Positions 8,701 through 14,574 of a DNA stretch of 21,386 nucleotides are shown here, piece by piece. The notes under the pieces were generated by a model. It was given only the letters and a program-made list of their open reading frames with translations. It was not told the DNA's origin and did no database searches. Within the stretch, counting starts at the first letter, position 1; the number at the start of each line of letters is the position of its first letter. Origin of the DNA: CAYMUR01 sp964393615 (GTDB lineage: Bacteria; Planctomycetota; Planctomycetia; Pirellulales; Pirellulaceae). The position numbers were made by a program, and so were the translations under genes. The stretch is from positions 1-21,386 of the forward strand of contig CAYMUR010000092.1 of NCBI GenBank assembly GCA_964393615.1, given 5' to 3'.

Positions 8701-11070
8701 TTCGTTGGCCTGGTGACGGTCGTACGTCACTACCAGATGATGCCACGTGTCATTCTGCAACGGTACCTGTTGGCGAAGAGGGAGAGCCGCTCCTCCTAAC
8801 TGGTCGGTGTCCAGGTAGATCTCGAGAAAATCTCCTTCTGTGCCGATTTCCAGATTGTCGTTTGCGCCATCGGACGATTGCGCAAACAGGACATTGTTTA
8901 CATAATGATTCGTTTCTGCTCCGGATCCCGCATGGTCCACGGTACGACGAAACCATGCCGACGTGCTGAACGCTGCGGGTGTCGCCAGTTCCGGGATAAC
9001 ACCTGCCATGACCGAATCGTTATTACCATCGAAGCTCAGGGCTTCGCCAAACCTGCCCAGTCCGCCGCTGGTCAAGGTCGCGCCGCTCACCATTCCATCG
9101 TAGTGGCCCATGGAGTCGGGAGCCGTTGTTCCTCCATCGGTGAGGGTATCAAAACTCCAGTACGCCACCGGTCCTCCGGTTGGTCCTTCGGGGCCCGTGT
9201 CATACCCTGCAGCAGTGGTGCCGCTGATCCAACTGGAGTCGTCAAAATCGCTGGTACCGGTCCATGTTGTTCCCCAGCTGTTGTCCACGGGGATGAACCC
9301 AGTTGCTGCAGCTCCCTTGGTAATGAGCGACTGATCTGCCAGTGACTGAATTGCTGTCAGTGTGGGACGCAGCAGCGCGCGGGGTGATGTGGTCGAGGCA
9401 TTCAAAAGTTGGATTGCCAGGATGTTAGGTCCCTCGGCCAAGAGTCCGGGTGTATTCGCGATAAAAAAGTCATCTGTCAGCAGGGCGGCGGCGTCATGAC
9501 GGTCAACGTCGGCGGTCGAGTTGAATTGCGGTGGGCCAGTCACGCCAGATCGAGCCACTTCGGTGCCATTGATGTATGCGACAAATGCATCGTCATATTG
9601 CATTTGAAGATTCAGAATATCAAACGATTCCGGCTGGGTGGCAGAAAACGGCAGACGGATATATGCCGAACTGTTGTGACCGTAGAGCGAACTCTCAAGA
9701 TCCAACCCCAGCAGCGGTTGATAGCCGGATAGCCAAACAGGTGATGTACCATTGTATAAAGCGGTTACCTGCTCCAGATCGACTGCTGTGTCCCAGACGG
9801 CGACGTCATCGATCAAACCTTCGAAGTCGCCCCATGCAGAGGTACCTGGTCGTGAGATACCAATCGCAAAGGGTGATTCATGACTGTTGGATACCAAGCC
9901 GCCAAATTGATCGTGTTGGCCGGCAAGTGTACCATCCACATAAATTTTGAGTTCGTCGGTTGCGTCACTATCGTAACTGATCACCAAGTGGTGCCACACG
10001 TTGTTTTGAATACCAGCTTGTTGCACGATCGGCGAAATGTTTCCACCAAGTTCAGCCGTGTCCAGATAAATTTCGACCGAGTCAGCCGCACTGCCAATTT
10101 CCAGGTTGTCGTTGGCGATGCTGGAGGCTTGTGCGATCAAGACATTGTTGATCGCGTGATTCGTGGCGTGGAGTGTGTCGTCATTCGACCGCTGGAACCA
10201 GAGGGAAATGGTAAAAGACTCAGGACCACTGATTTCTGAAATCACGCCTGGCAGAACATAGTCGTTGTCGCCGTCAAATGACAAGGCTTCGCCAAAGCGT
10301 CCAAGATTGCTGGCGGTCAGGGTGGCTCCAGAAACGGAAGCGTCGTAACGGCCCATTGTGTCGGGCGCGATGGTTCCACTCCATCGCAACTCGTCAAAAG
10401 TCCAGTAAGCAACAGGTGTCTGGAGCGTCGATCCTACTTGGCCAGTTTCATAACCGACGCCAGCTGTTCCGACCGTCCATGTTGTATCATCCCAGGGTTC
10501 ATGATTTCCGGTCCACGTTGTACCCAGCGAGTCGCTGGCTGGGACCAGGGCCCGCGTCATGGTCTCGGTAGTGACCAGGGGCAGGAATGCGATACTTTCA
10601 TCGATGCCAAACGAGATGTCTTCGCTGAGTGCTGGGAATGTAAGGCTGTTAACTAGTTGACCTGACGGATCAGAAATTCCCACGAACTCACCATCGCCGT
10701 CGAAACGAAAGTTGGTATGCAATTCATGGTTGGGCGTTACCAGGTCTTTGTTGGAAGCAAACACTAACAGACGTTCGTCAGACGCCAGAACGGTCGACAA
10801 GGGTACTTGCCATTTGGTGAGATTGGTCAGGTCGTCTGTGAAGTGCCAACCTTTGAGATCGATGCTCGAAGATCCACGATTATGGACTTCGAACCAGTCT
10901 GAATCCTGGTCATAATAATCGAGATATCCATCCTCATTACGGGCCACGACCTCGCTGATCACCGGGTCAACGTTCAGCATCACGCGACTCTCGAGTGGTT
11001 CCAGCGTTAGAGAACGACCTCGTGGGGACGGAGCGCGTAGACGTTGGGATTTGGATTGGCTGTTAATCAT
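2788..11070 (-). CDS. Giant modular secreted protein: LamG x2, lamin-tail x4, CotH kinase-like, P-domain, dockerin-like
   Basis: 2760 residues, probably exported and surface-bound. Domains in order: LEPR-XLL-like motif LTLEPLESRVMLN (21-33) without a classical signal peptide; lamin-tail domain (34-150); a 417-residue unit with a LamG/concanavalin-like sandwich (219-445) and a following beta module, then a second copy (LamG 636-856); chitobiase C-terminal-like beta module (1023-1096); CotH-type kinase domain (about 1107-1480, with K-SYRIE near 1170, DRALLRNDL at 1206-1214 and GPTWDYD at 1401-1407); a second chitobiase-like module (1526-1606); lamin-tail domains at about 1609-1750, 1784-1893 and 1928-2085; two related beta-rich repeats (2126-2300); a proprotein-convertase P-domain (2408-2527); four DxNxD-like calcium loops resembling dockerin (2537-2640); and a serine-rich tail. 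Only two cysteines are present (1292, 1296). CotH domains are protein kinases in known cases; activity here is unproven. No clear Shine-Dalgarno precedes ATG 11070. Confidence 0.92.
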   Translation of the reverse strand: MINSQSKSQRLRAPSPRGRSLTLEPLESRVMLNVDPVISEVVARNEDGYLDYYDQDSDWFEVHNRGSSSIDLKGWHFTDDLTNLTKWQVPLSTVLASDERLLVFASNKDLVTPNHELHTNFRFDGDGEFVGISDPSGQLVNSLTFPALSEDISFGIDESIAFLPLVTTETMTRALVPASDSLGTTWTGNHEPWDDTTWTVGTAGVGYETGQVGSTLQTPVAYWTFDELRWSGTIAPDTMGRYDASVSGATLTASNLGRFGEALSFDGDNDYVLPGVISEISGPESFTISLWFQRSNDDTLHATNHAINNVLIAQASSIANDNLEIGSAADSVEIYLDTAELGGNISPIVQQAGIQNNVWHHLVISYDSDATDELKIYVDGTLAGQHDQFGGLVSNSHESPFAIGISRPGTSAWGDFEGLIDDVAVWDTAVDLEQVTALYNGTSPVWLSGYQPLLGLDLESSLYGHNSSAYIRLPFSATQPESFDILNLQMQYDDAFVAYINGTEVARSGVTGPPQFNSTADVDRHDAAALLTDDFFIANTPGLLAEGPNILAIQLLNASTTSPRALLRPTLTAIQSLADQSLITKGAAATGFIPVDNSWGTTWTGTSDFDDSSWISGTTAAGYDTGPEGPTGGPVAYWSFDTLTDGGTTAPDSMGHYDGMVSGATLTSGGLGRFGEALSFDGNNDSVMAGVIPELATPAAFSTSAWFRRTVDHAGSGAETNHYVNNVLFAQSSDGANDNLEIGTEGDFLEIYLDTDQLGGAALPLRQQVPLQNDTWHHLVVTYDRHQANELKLYWDGLLVSQHTEYGGPVTPSETSPFSIGLARPGQNEWGDFEGLIDDVAIWNEALHSSQVTTLFQGTSPLMLSAFDDQIGLDLEAQLAEANSNPSAFVRIPFTVENPDEIVSLNLAMQFDDAFAAYINGSEVARSNVSGSLTWNSAADSDRPDENALMAENFFIANQPGLLQSGTNILALHALSFDAERLLAFPQLTATMLPSRSFGFMETPTPKEAGTSTLTAIASPVTFSLPSNTFSEDFLLQLTTDEPDGEIRYTTNGDVPSEMSTRYTQPLEITESIQIRARVFRDAHIASETVTETYLRLSTGVQSFNSDLPIIVLDNLGAGNIPTYNPKQPVFMAIFEPDSSGRSSLTNTPEIATRAEFRSRGSSSQKAPKKSYRIETWSERNDDGNISPFGMPSDSDWILHGPYFYDRALLRNDLIYELSNQIGRYAVRTQFVEVYVNSNGGELTNGDFMGLYSFMENIKRGKDRVDIQRLYPNATSEPEISGGHIVVIDALCWVQCGPSQTEVFFHSSRGLPSNDSYYVHNYPDKETITSAQRNWVQNYFEEFEDALYGPNFNDPEIGYASLIDVDSFVDGHWLGQIAKNEDNLVHSTYFHIPRGEKMIMGPTWDYDQSMADSAEKPAEQDRKRPDEWHRFTNFDWWGRLFQDPDFEQKWIDRYQELRKDSFRPENIHSIIDIFADEIREAQQRNIQRWPGVQPQGGNWQIGEIDRLKQWYTDRIAWIDTQFAAQPIYSQPSGQVIVGQQLTITAPSGLVYYTTDGTDPRAPGGGISPSAILNSGPVTLNESTQLIGRSFAGGQWSGPNEAIFAVGNPVELAITEINYNPADPSEGELLFDSNLDNDDFEFIEIQNIGSKTAKLLNHAFTNGIQFLFPDVQLLPGERGLIVNNRSAFELRYGTGHNVLGEFDNTKLSNAGENLTLVDFTNNPLVDFSYNDNNPWPEAADGIGATLELIDPVNTPLDELGNPFHWRSSTEHGGTPGTSGLGQVGVIINEVLANTDAGMSDAIELLNTGSIPVDISGWFLSDSDDDLLKFPIPNRAPLEPGKWVVFDESDFNASAGIAPSDFALNGTFGEDVWLVMADASGNILSFIDEVHFPPSLVHESLGRHPNGSRELIPNQNITLGSANSSPRVGPVVISEVMYNPADPDDGSDPQQLEFVELYNPTSASVDLGNWELNGIGWTFPAGTRIGPGEFLTLVPFNPLLDAEKTARFAAVYHVDLQSSPGETGFGQFLGPYSGQLANQGERLTLYRAGDPPSDMPTEIPLVIEDQLDYSDEDPWPLSPDGNGDSLHRKRVDLWAAEPSSWETALPRPGAFGRAVHAMASNPAQTILAEVGNVLGVTHDSQVVQLSHSFTNPVVFAQTLTFAGTDPVAARVTNVQSDQFTVYLAEPSNLNGTHGVGETVSYLVVEAGNHILPGDVHLEVGSLSTDATVGKRLLNRWEPVNFTTQFDNAPVVISHIQTDHELGFFHTRQKQISSTGFQLALESEETLTIQPGSETIGYLAIDPGTGSWDDLTYEAFTTSENIGGSWGNLNFSQTFPTSPSFLSTLTGYKVHDSGQIRTQNISTANIQLKIEEDTTYDAEIVREQYESASYLALGGQGLLAGPTTPLGQQTEPFFLVLEDEGLVGSVNVTVNISHSHTADLEVFLESPSGTMVELFTGVGGDGQHFSETILDHQAAQSITSGTAPFTGYFQPTGSLAVLQGENINGTWTLHVTDTVANSDTGSFLNWSLYIDLASESPANVNFDSQVDAGDIDLIFANFGSLYATYDLDRDSDTDQGDVDELVLNVIGTRYGDANLDHDVDFSDFRRLTTHFDPLAKNPNNGWSQGNFNGDQAIDITDFNLLAANFAPLDLGAAITDSSDGSILSPQVNPIRTTSSSSSPSGDRSLATHVSLVHETDTNAETQAATVDYILSRRADVSRSIVISTAPGNLANHSKNEPVVNSQQEDSLARRAIEQAIADDSLWL
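8116..10557 (-). repeat. Tandem internal duplication of a LamG-containing unit
   Basis: Residues 172-588 and 589-985 of the giant protein are two copies of one unit. Anchors recur at a constant offset: GTTWTG at 183 and 600, WGDFEGLIDDVA at 413 and 830, AYING at 498 and 917. Each unit consists of a GTTWTG-containing beta segment, a LamG sandwich with WHHLV, and an AYING[TS]EVARS module ending in NILA. The copies are clearly diverged at protein level, so the duplication is old or fast-evolving. Confidence 0.88.
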
Positions 11071-11582
11071 TAATTATCGTCTGCCGCTGCACCAACGTTC
11101 TTCGAGCGGTGGCAACGAGATAAAAAAGGGGTTTCGATGGTAGCGTTAGACTCGTTTTGTAGTGGCCCAATCGATCGTTCAGTGTTCCGAGACGTGCGCT
11201 TCAAGTGCCTTGCATGAACGACCCCATCATTTCGCGGGAAATCAAGTGAAATATGACGTTTCCGTTCCCCGGAAAATAATAGAGATGGCCATTGACTTCC
11301 CCAGTTTTCAGTATAACAGATCATCCCGATCGATGATATTTTTTTGTCGAAAAAGACCTGTCGAGGATGTGCCGTAAGAGTTGAGAAGCTTGGTCCAAAT
11401 CTGGGGATTGCAAATCTCTCGGAGAGGGGCCTTATTCGGCCTTTAACGGGTTTTCAGTTTATAGGACGAGATTTCGCGCTGTTGAGATGTAGTGTGGGAG
11501 CAGCCGAGCGAATTGCGTGCAAGTCAGGATAAGCTAAAACGGCAATGTTCAGGCTAGACCTTCACAATGGTTGTCGAGCACA
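11071..11582. other. Long leader/spacer upstream of the giant gene
   Basis: These 512 bases separate the giant gene from the 3' end of the dehydratase gene. No plausible gene is seen; an 84-codon minus-strand frame ending over the giant start has no motif or ribosome site. The stretch must contain the promoter and leader of the giant gene (one candidate listed separately). AGGGGCC-TTATTC-GGCCTTT at about 11424-11443 can fold only with wobble pairs and has no clear T tract. Confidence 0.5.
11310..11337 (-). promoter_or_regulatory. Candidate extended -10 promoter with overlapping palindrome for the giant gene
   Basis: On the minus strand TGTTATACT (11318-11310) fits an extended -10 element. 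Directly upstream, where a -35 would be, lies ATCATC-N6-GATGAT (11320-11337), a symmetrical site containing CGATCG. No good -35 hexamer is present, which agrees with an extended -10 promoter or with regulator dependence. Transcription from here would give a leader of about 230 bases before ATG 11070. Inferred from pattern only. Confidence 0.3.
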
Positions 11583-11629
11583 GTGGTTGTCGTTCAGTGG
11601 TTGTCGTTCAGTGGTTGTCGTTCAGTGGT
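11583..11629. repeat. 14-base tandem repeat containing the dehydratase stop codon
   Basis: GTGGTTGTCGTTCA is repeated three times perfectly (11583-11596, 11597-11610, 11611-11624), followed by a partial GTGGT and preceded by a degenerate copy at about 11567-11580. The minus-strand dehydratase gene ends inside the array: its TGA is 11624-11622, the end of the third unit. The array therefore looks like a local slippage expansion at the 3' end of the gene. Confidence 0.9.
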
Positions 11630-12647
11630 AGCAGGGCTCATGAACGACATCGATCCAGTGCTGAAAGGGTACTTCGTCCACGTTCCGGCCACTGAGCACA
11701 ATGACGATATCGCCCTGGCCGTCCAACGGCATAGCCCCAGTCAATAAGGCAGCTGTGGAGATCGCTCCAGAGGGTTCCGTTCGCAGGCCATGATGTTCAT
11801 ACAACCATTTCATGGCGCAGCGTGTATCCATGTCCGATACAGCAACCGAACTGGACAACAGTTTTTGTAGAATAGGCCAGTTGTGTTCACCGACATCGTA
11901 TGACAACAAGCCGTCACAAATACTGGTTGGCTTTTCCATGCGAAGTCGTTTACCTGCCGCCAGCGATTGGCGGAAATCGTCTGCCGTATCCGGCTCGACG
12001 CCGATAATTTTTGCCTGGGGAAAGTTGTCGGCAATGGCAAGAGCGTGTCCCGCCATCAGCCCGCCTCCACTGACGGGGCAGACAAGGTGTGAGATATCAC
12101 GGCCCTGTTGGCGGAGCTCGCGTGCAATCTCCAATCCACCAACTCCGTTTCCGGCAATCACATCAGCGTCGTCGTAAGGAGAAGCTTGTCGTGCCTCTTC
12201 TTGCTCAGCAATCTCTCGGGTTAACCTGTCCCGTTCGCCCGTTTCGTGATCCTGGCTCATGTCATACGTGCGAATTTCGGCACCATAGGACTGAGTCCGT
12301 TCGAATTTCACTTGCGGCGCTGTTTCGGGCATGACGATGATCACACGCTGCTGGAAACACATGCCGGCATAAGCGAGTCCTGAGGCGAAGTTGCCTGATG
12401 AATGCGCGGTGACAGCTTGGTTTCCCAGCGACGGAACCTGGTGTCCCAGCCAGTTTAGCGCACCTAAAAGTTTGAACGAGCCAACAGGTGTCCAGCCATA
12501 GTCCTTGATCCACACGCGCCGTCCTGGGGCAAGTCCTAATTCTTTTTCCAACGAATAAGATCGCACCAGGGGGACTGGAGACACGTGGGGGCGAATGAGT
12601 GTTTCTGCTGCGCGGATGTCATTAATAGTGGCGATGCGAATCGTCAT
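11622..12647 (-). CDS. PLP-dependent threonine/serine dehydratase-family enzyme
   Basis: 341 residues, the usual length of the fold type II serine racemase, threonine ammonia-lyase and hydroxyaspartate ammonia-lyase group; cytoplasmic. Seen in the sequence: VGSFKLLGALN with the Schiff-base lysine K59, the substrate loop HSSGNFASG (S83-N86), SPYDDADVIAGNGVGGLEI (156-174), the phosphate-binding SGGGL (193-197) and a C-terminal LSGRNVD, where family members normally have GGN. SFKLLGA in place of the common SFKxRGA and the Arg in LSGRN suggest a subfamily with its own substrate, so I do not name one. The ATG at 12647 is preferred over 12668 because AAGGAG lies 7 bases upstream of it. The gene stands alone, 459 bases downstream of the 3-hydroxyacyl-CoA dehydrogenase gene on the same strand. 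The 3' end lies in a tandem repeat. Confidence 0.9.
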   Translation of the reverse strand: MTIRIATINDIRAAETLIRPHVSPVPLVRSYSLEKELGLAPGRRVWIKDYGWTPVGSFKLLGALNWLGHQVPSLGNQAVTAHSSGNFASGLAYAGMCFQQRVIIVMPETAPQVKFERTQSYGAEIRTYDMSQDHETGERDRLTREIAEQEEARQASPYDDADVIAGNGVGGLEIARELRQQGRDISHLVCPVSGGGLMAGHALAIADNFPQAKIIGVEPDTADDFRQSLAAGKRLRMEKPTSICDGLLSYDVGEHNWPILQKLLSSSVAVSDMDTRCAMKWLYEHHGLRTEPSGAISTAALLTGAMPLDGQGDIVIVLSGRNVDEVPFQHWIDVVHEPCYH

Positions 12648-13106
12648 TGCGTCTCTCCTTGGAAGCAAATGCCGTTACGAATGATGCCAAGTTCTCAATA
12701 GGGATACGAATCCTGGTGCTGACCTGTTGTCAGGATAAGGGTTGGTTGCTGTTTCCGGGAAATCTCGTGTTACGTTGCCAGACAATGTTTGTTCTGGGTT
12801 TGCTCTGGGTTTGCTGGGATGCAGGCAAAGTCGATGCTGTTACGTCCCTTGCACAGCGGTGGATATCACCAGTAAACACCAAATGCCTGTCGATTTCCAG
12901 TGGATCGGTTCTCTGACGACCACGTGGAGCGAATGCGGGGTACCGTCTCCGCTGTGAATAGTTCGATTCTTGCTCTGTTACTGCGAACTACCGGCAGCAA
13001 CAGAATCTAAAAAAATCCTTTATTTTGTGCCGTCTGCAAGCCAGTCGTTGGCCTGACTTCTTCCGAGTGTTGTCAACAGGACTGCGAGATGGTTCGACCG
13101 GACCAG
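12648..13106. other. Spacer between two minus-strand metabolic genes
   Basis: 459 bases without a credible gene. It contains a nested inverted repeat (12965-13007, listed separately), a T7 run on the minus strand at about 13009-13015, and a short tandem duplication of CTGGGTTTGCT at 12794-12804 and 12805-12815. The length and the hairpin suggest that the dehydratase gene has its own promoter here and is not co-transcribed with the dehydrogenase gene. Confidence 0.5.
12965..13007. terminator. Nested inverted repeat, possible terminator of the dehydrogenase gene
   Basis: CTGTTACTGC (12975-12984) pairs with GCAGCAACAG (12994-13003) with a single mismatch that becomes G-U in minus-strand RNA; the loop is 9 bases. 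An outer GATTCT/AGAATC pair (12965-12970, 13002-13007) encloses it. A T7 run lies upstream of the stem in the minus-strand transcript, not downstream, so this is not a standard intrinsic terminator. Confidence 0.35.
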
Positions 13107-14078
13107 TCATTGATCTGACGGTACGGACCCTGGCTCATCGGATTCCAATGTCCGCAACAATCGAAGATAAAGGTTGTCTCGTGCTGCAATCTGCTGTTCG
13201 ACTGATTCGGGAGGATACTCATAAACACCTTGACCGGATTTTGCACCATAATGTTTTTGGTCGACGAGGCTTTGAATGGCCTCTGGTAATTCCGAATCAT
13301 TACGTTGGTGTGGTATCAGGTTCTGGTAAACTTGTGCCGTGACGTCCCAACCGGCAAAGTCCGCAACTGCTAACGGACCGATCGCAGCCAACCGCAGGCC
13401 CATGCTTCCGCGAATCGCTCGATCAATCTGTTCGGCACTGGCAACGCCACGATCCAGCAAATCCCAAATTTCACGAGCCATTGCGGTCTGGACGCGGTTG
13501 ACGAGAAATCCTGGAATCTCCTGTTGTACGTGGACCGGTAGCTTGCCGATGCGTTCCAGAAAGGCATAAATTTTCTGGGTGGTTGTTAGCGACGTCTTTT
13601 CGCCTGGGACGACTTCGACCACGGGTATAATATGGGGTGGATTGAACCAGTGCGTCACCACGGCGCGGTCAGGATGTTGCATTCGAGTCGCGATTTGCGT
13701 GATCGGAAAGCTGGAAGTATTGCTGGCCAGGATGGTACTCGGTGCGACCAACGACTCAACTCGTTGGAATAAGCTTTGTTTTATCGGCAGGTCTTCTGCA
13801 ATCGCCTCGGTGACAAGCTCGGCACCTGTTACCGCTGCCGTTTCGCTTTCACAAACGGTCACGCGATCCATGGCAGCAGCGATTTGTGTTTCTTCGACGA
13901 CTTGGGCGGCTGCCATTTGCAGAAGGTTCCCACGCATCCGCTCGATCAGCGTTTCCCGGCAGTTTGTGGACTCGTCATAGACTTGCACCTGGCACCCAGC
14001 GACGGCCATGGTTTGTGCGATCCCATGTCCCATGGTTCCCAGACCCAGTACGGCCACTTGTTGTATTTCATTCATCAT
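13107..14078 (-). CDS. 3-hydroxyacyl-CoA dehydrogenase-family protein
   Basis: About 323 residues, the size of single-domain 3-hydroxybutyryl/3-hydroxyacyl-CoA dehydrogenases, which oxidise L-3-hydroxyacyl-CoA to 3-ketoacyl-CoA with NAD. The N-terminal Rossmann motif VLGLGTMGHG (G12, G14, G17) is intact. SNTSS follows near residue 120, then THWFNPPHIIPVVEVV with H143 and E155 spaced by 12 as in the family dyad, and GFLVNRV (N194). The C-terminal helical domain contains GPLAVADFAGWD and GAKSGQGVYEY. Lambda-crystallin/L-gulonate and carnitine dehydrogenases share this fold, so substrate is open. The start is uncertain: ATG 14078 and ATG 14075 are adjacent and the Shine-Dalgarno is weak. An upstream TTG at 14162 in frame is less likely because the extension has no conserved content. 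No thiolase or acyl-CoA gene is beside it. Confidence 0.92.
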   Translation of the reverse strand: MMNEIQQVAVLGLGTMGHGIAQTMAVAGCQVQVYDESTNCRETLIERMRGNLLQMAAAQVVEETQIAAAMDRVTVCESETAAVTGAELVTEAIAEDLPIKQSLFQRVESLVAPSTILASNTSSFPITQIATRMQHPDRAVVTHWFNPPHIIPVVEVVPGEKTSLTTTQKIYAFLERIGKLPVHVQQEIPGFLVNRVQTAMAREIWDLLDRGVASAEQIDRAIRGSMGLRLAAIGPLAVADFAGWDVTAQVYQNLIPHQRNDSELPEAIQSLVDQKHYGAKSGQGVYEYPPESVEQQIAARDNLYLRLLRTLESDEPGSVPSDQ

Positions 14079-14574
14079 GATTTCACGAAGGATAGATTGG
14101 TGATTTCCAACAGCGTTTCCATTGGCTGATGCTTGGCCCACGTCCACGGTGCCAGGTGGCAACCAAGTGGAAAAATAGGGCTCAAGAAGTATTGTTCGAA
14201 AATATTTACTGCGTGCAATTGACGACGTTTGTCAGAGCGGTGTCTTTCGCTGAACGCACCAGCGATGTGTTGAGTGGAACGATCCACACGCTGACACGAA
14301 TTTTAATCTTCTTGCATGGAAAGCGCAAGGGTACCCAGCCGTTGTGGCAGGTGCTGAACCTGGGATTTGTCACTGCTCTAGAGGTTTTGACCGGTGCGGA
14401 ACAGGCGACTTGTATGTGATCCTGGAATTTGTGTGGGAACAAAGGATTCAAGATTAGAAAAATGAAGTGCTAGTGCGGTGGGTCTGCCATTGTTTTACAA
14501 TGACGAGATGTTTGGCATTTGGGTTCTTGTTGGCAAGGGTGTGCGCAGGAGTCTCTGACGGGAGGCAGGGAGAC
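14079..14574. other. Divergent promoter region
   Basis: This 496-base stretch lies between the minus-strand dehydrogenase and the plus-strand ceramidase-like gene. It has no convincing gene. A TACAAT at 14496-14501 could be a -10 for the plus-strand gene, with a 66-base leader, but no -35 accompanies it. An in-frame upstream ATG at 14500 would add a second hydrophobic segment to the ceramidase-like protein; I consider it leader sequence. Confidence 0.45.

Noticed and set aside
11070..11324. 84-codon minus-strand frame ending over the start of the giant gene
   Set aside because: The overlap of its stop with the giant ATG suggested coupling, but the composition is not protein-like and no Shine-Dalgarno is seen.
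11583..11629. CRISPR-like array
   Set aside because: The 14-base units are directly adjacent with no spacers and are too short; it is a simple tandem repeat.
14075..14287. 70-codon minus-strand frame overlapping the start of the dehydrogenase gene
   Set aside because: ATGA-type overlap hinted at a broken upstream gene, but the peptide has no recognisable C-terminal domain and no ribosome site.
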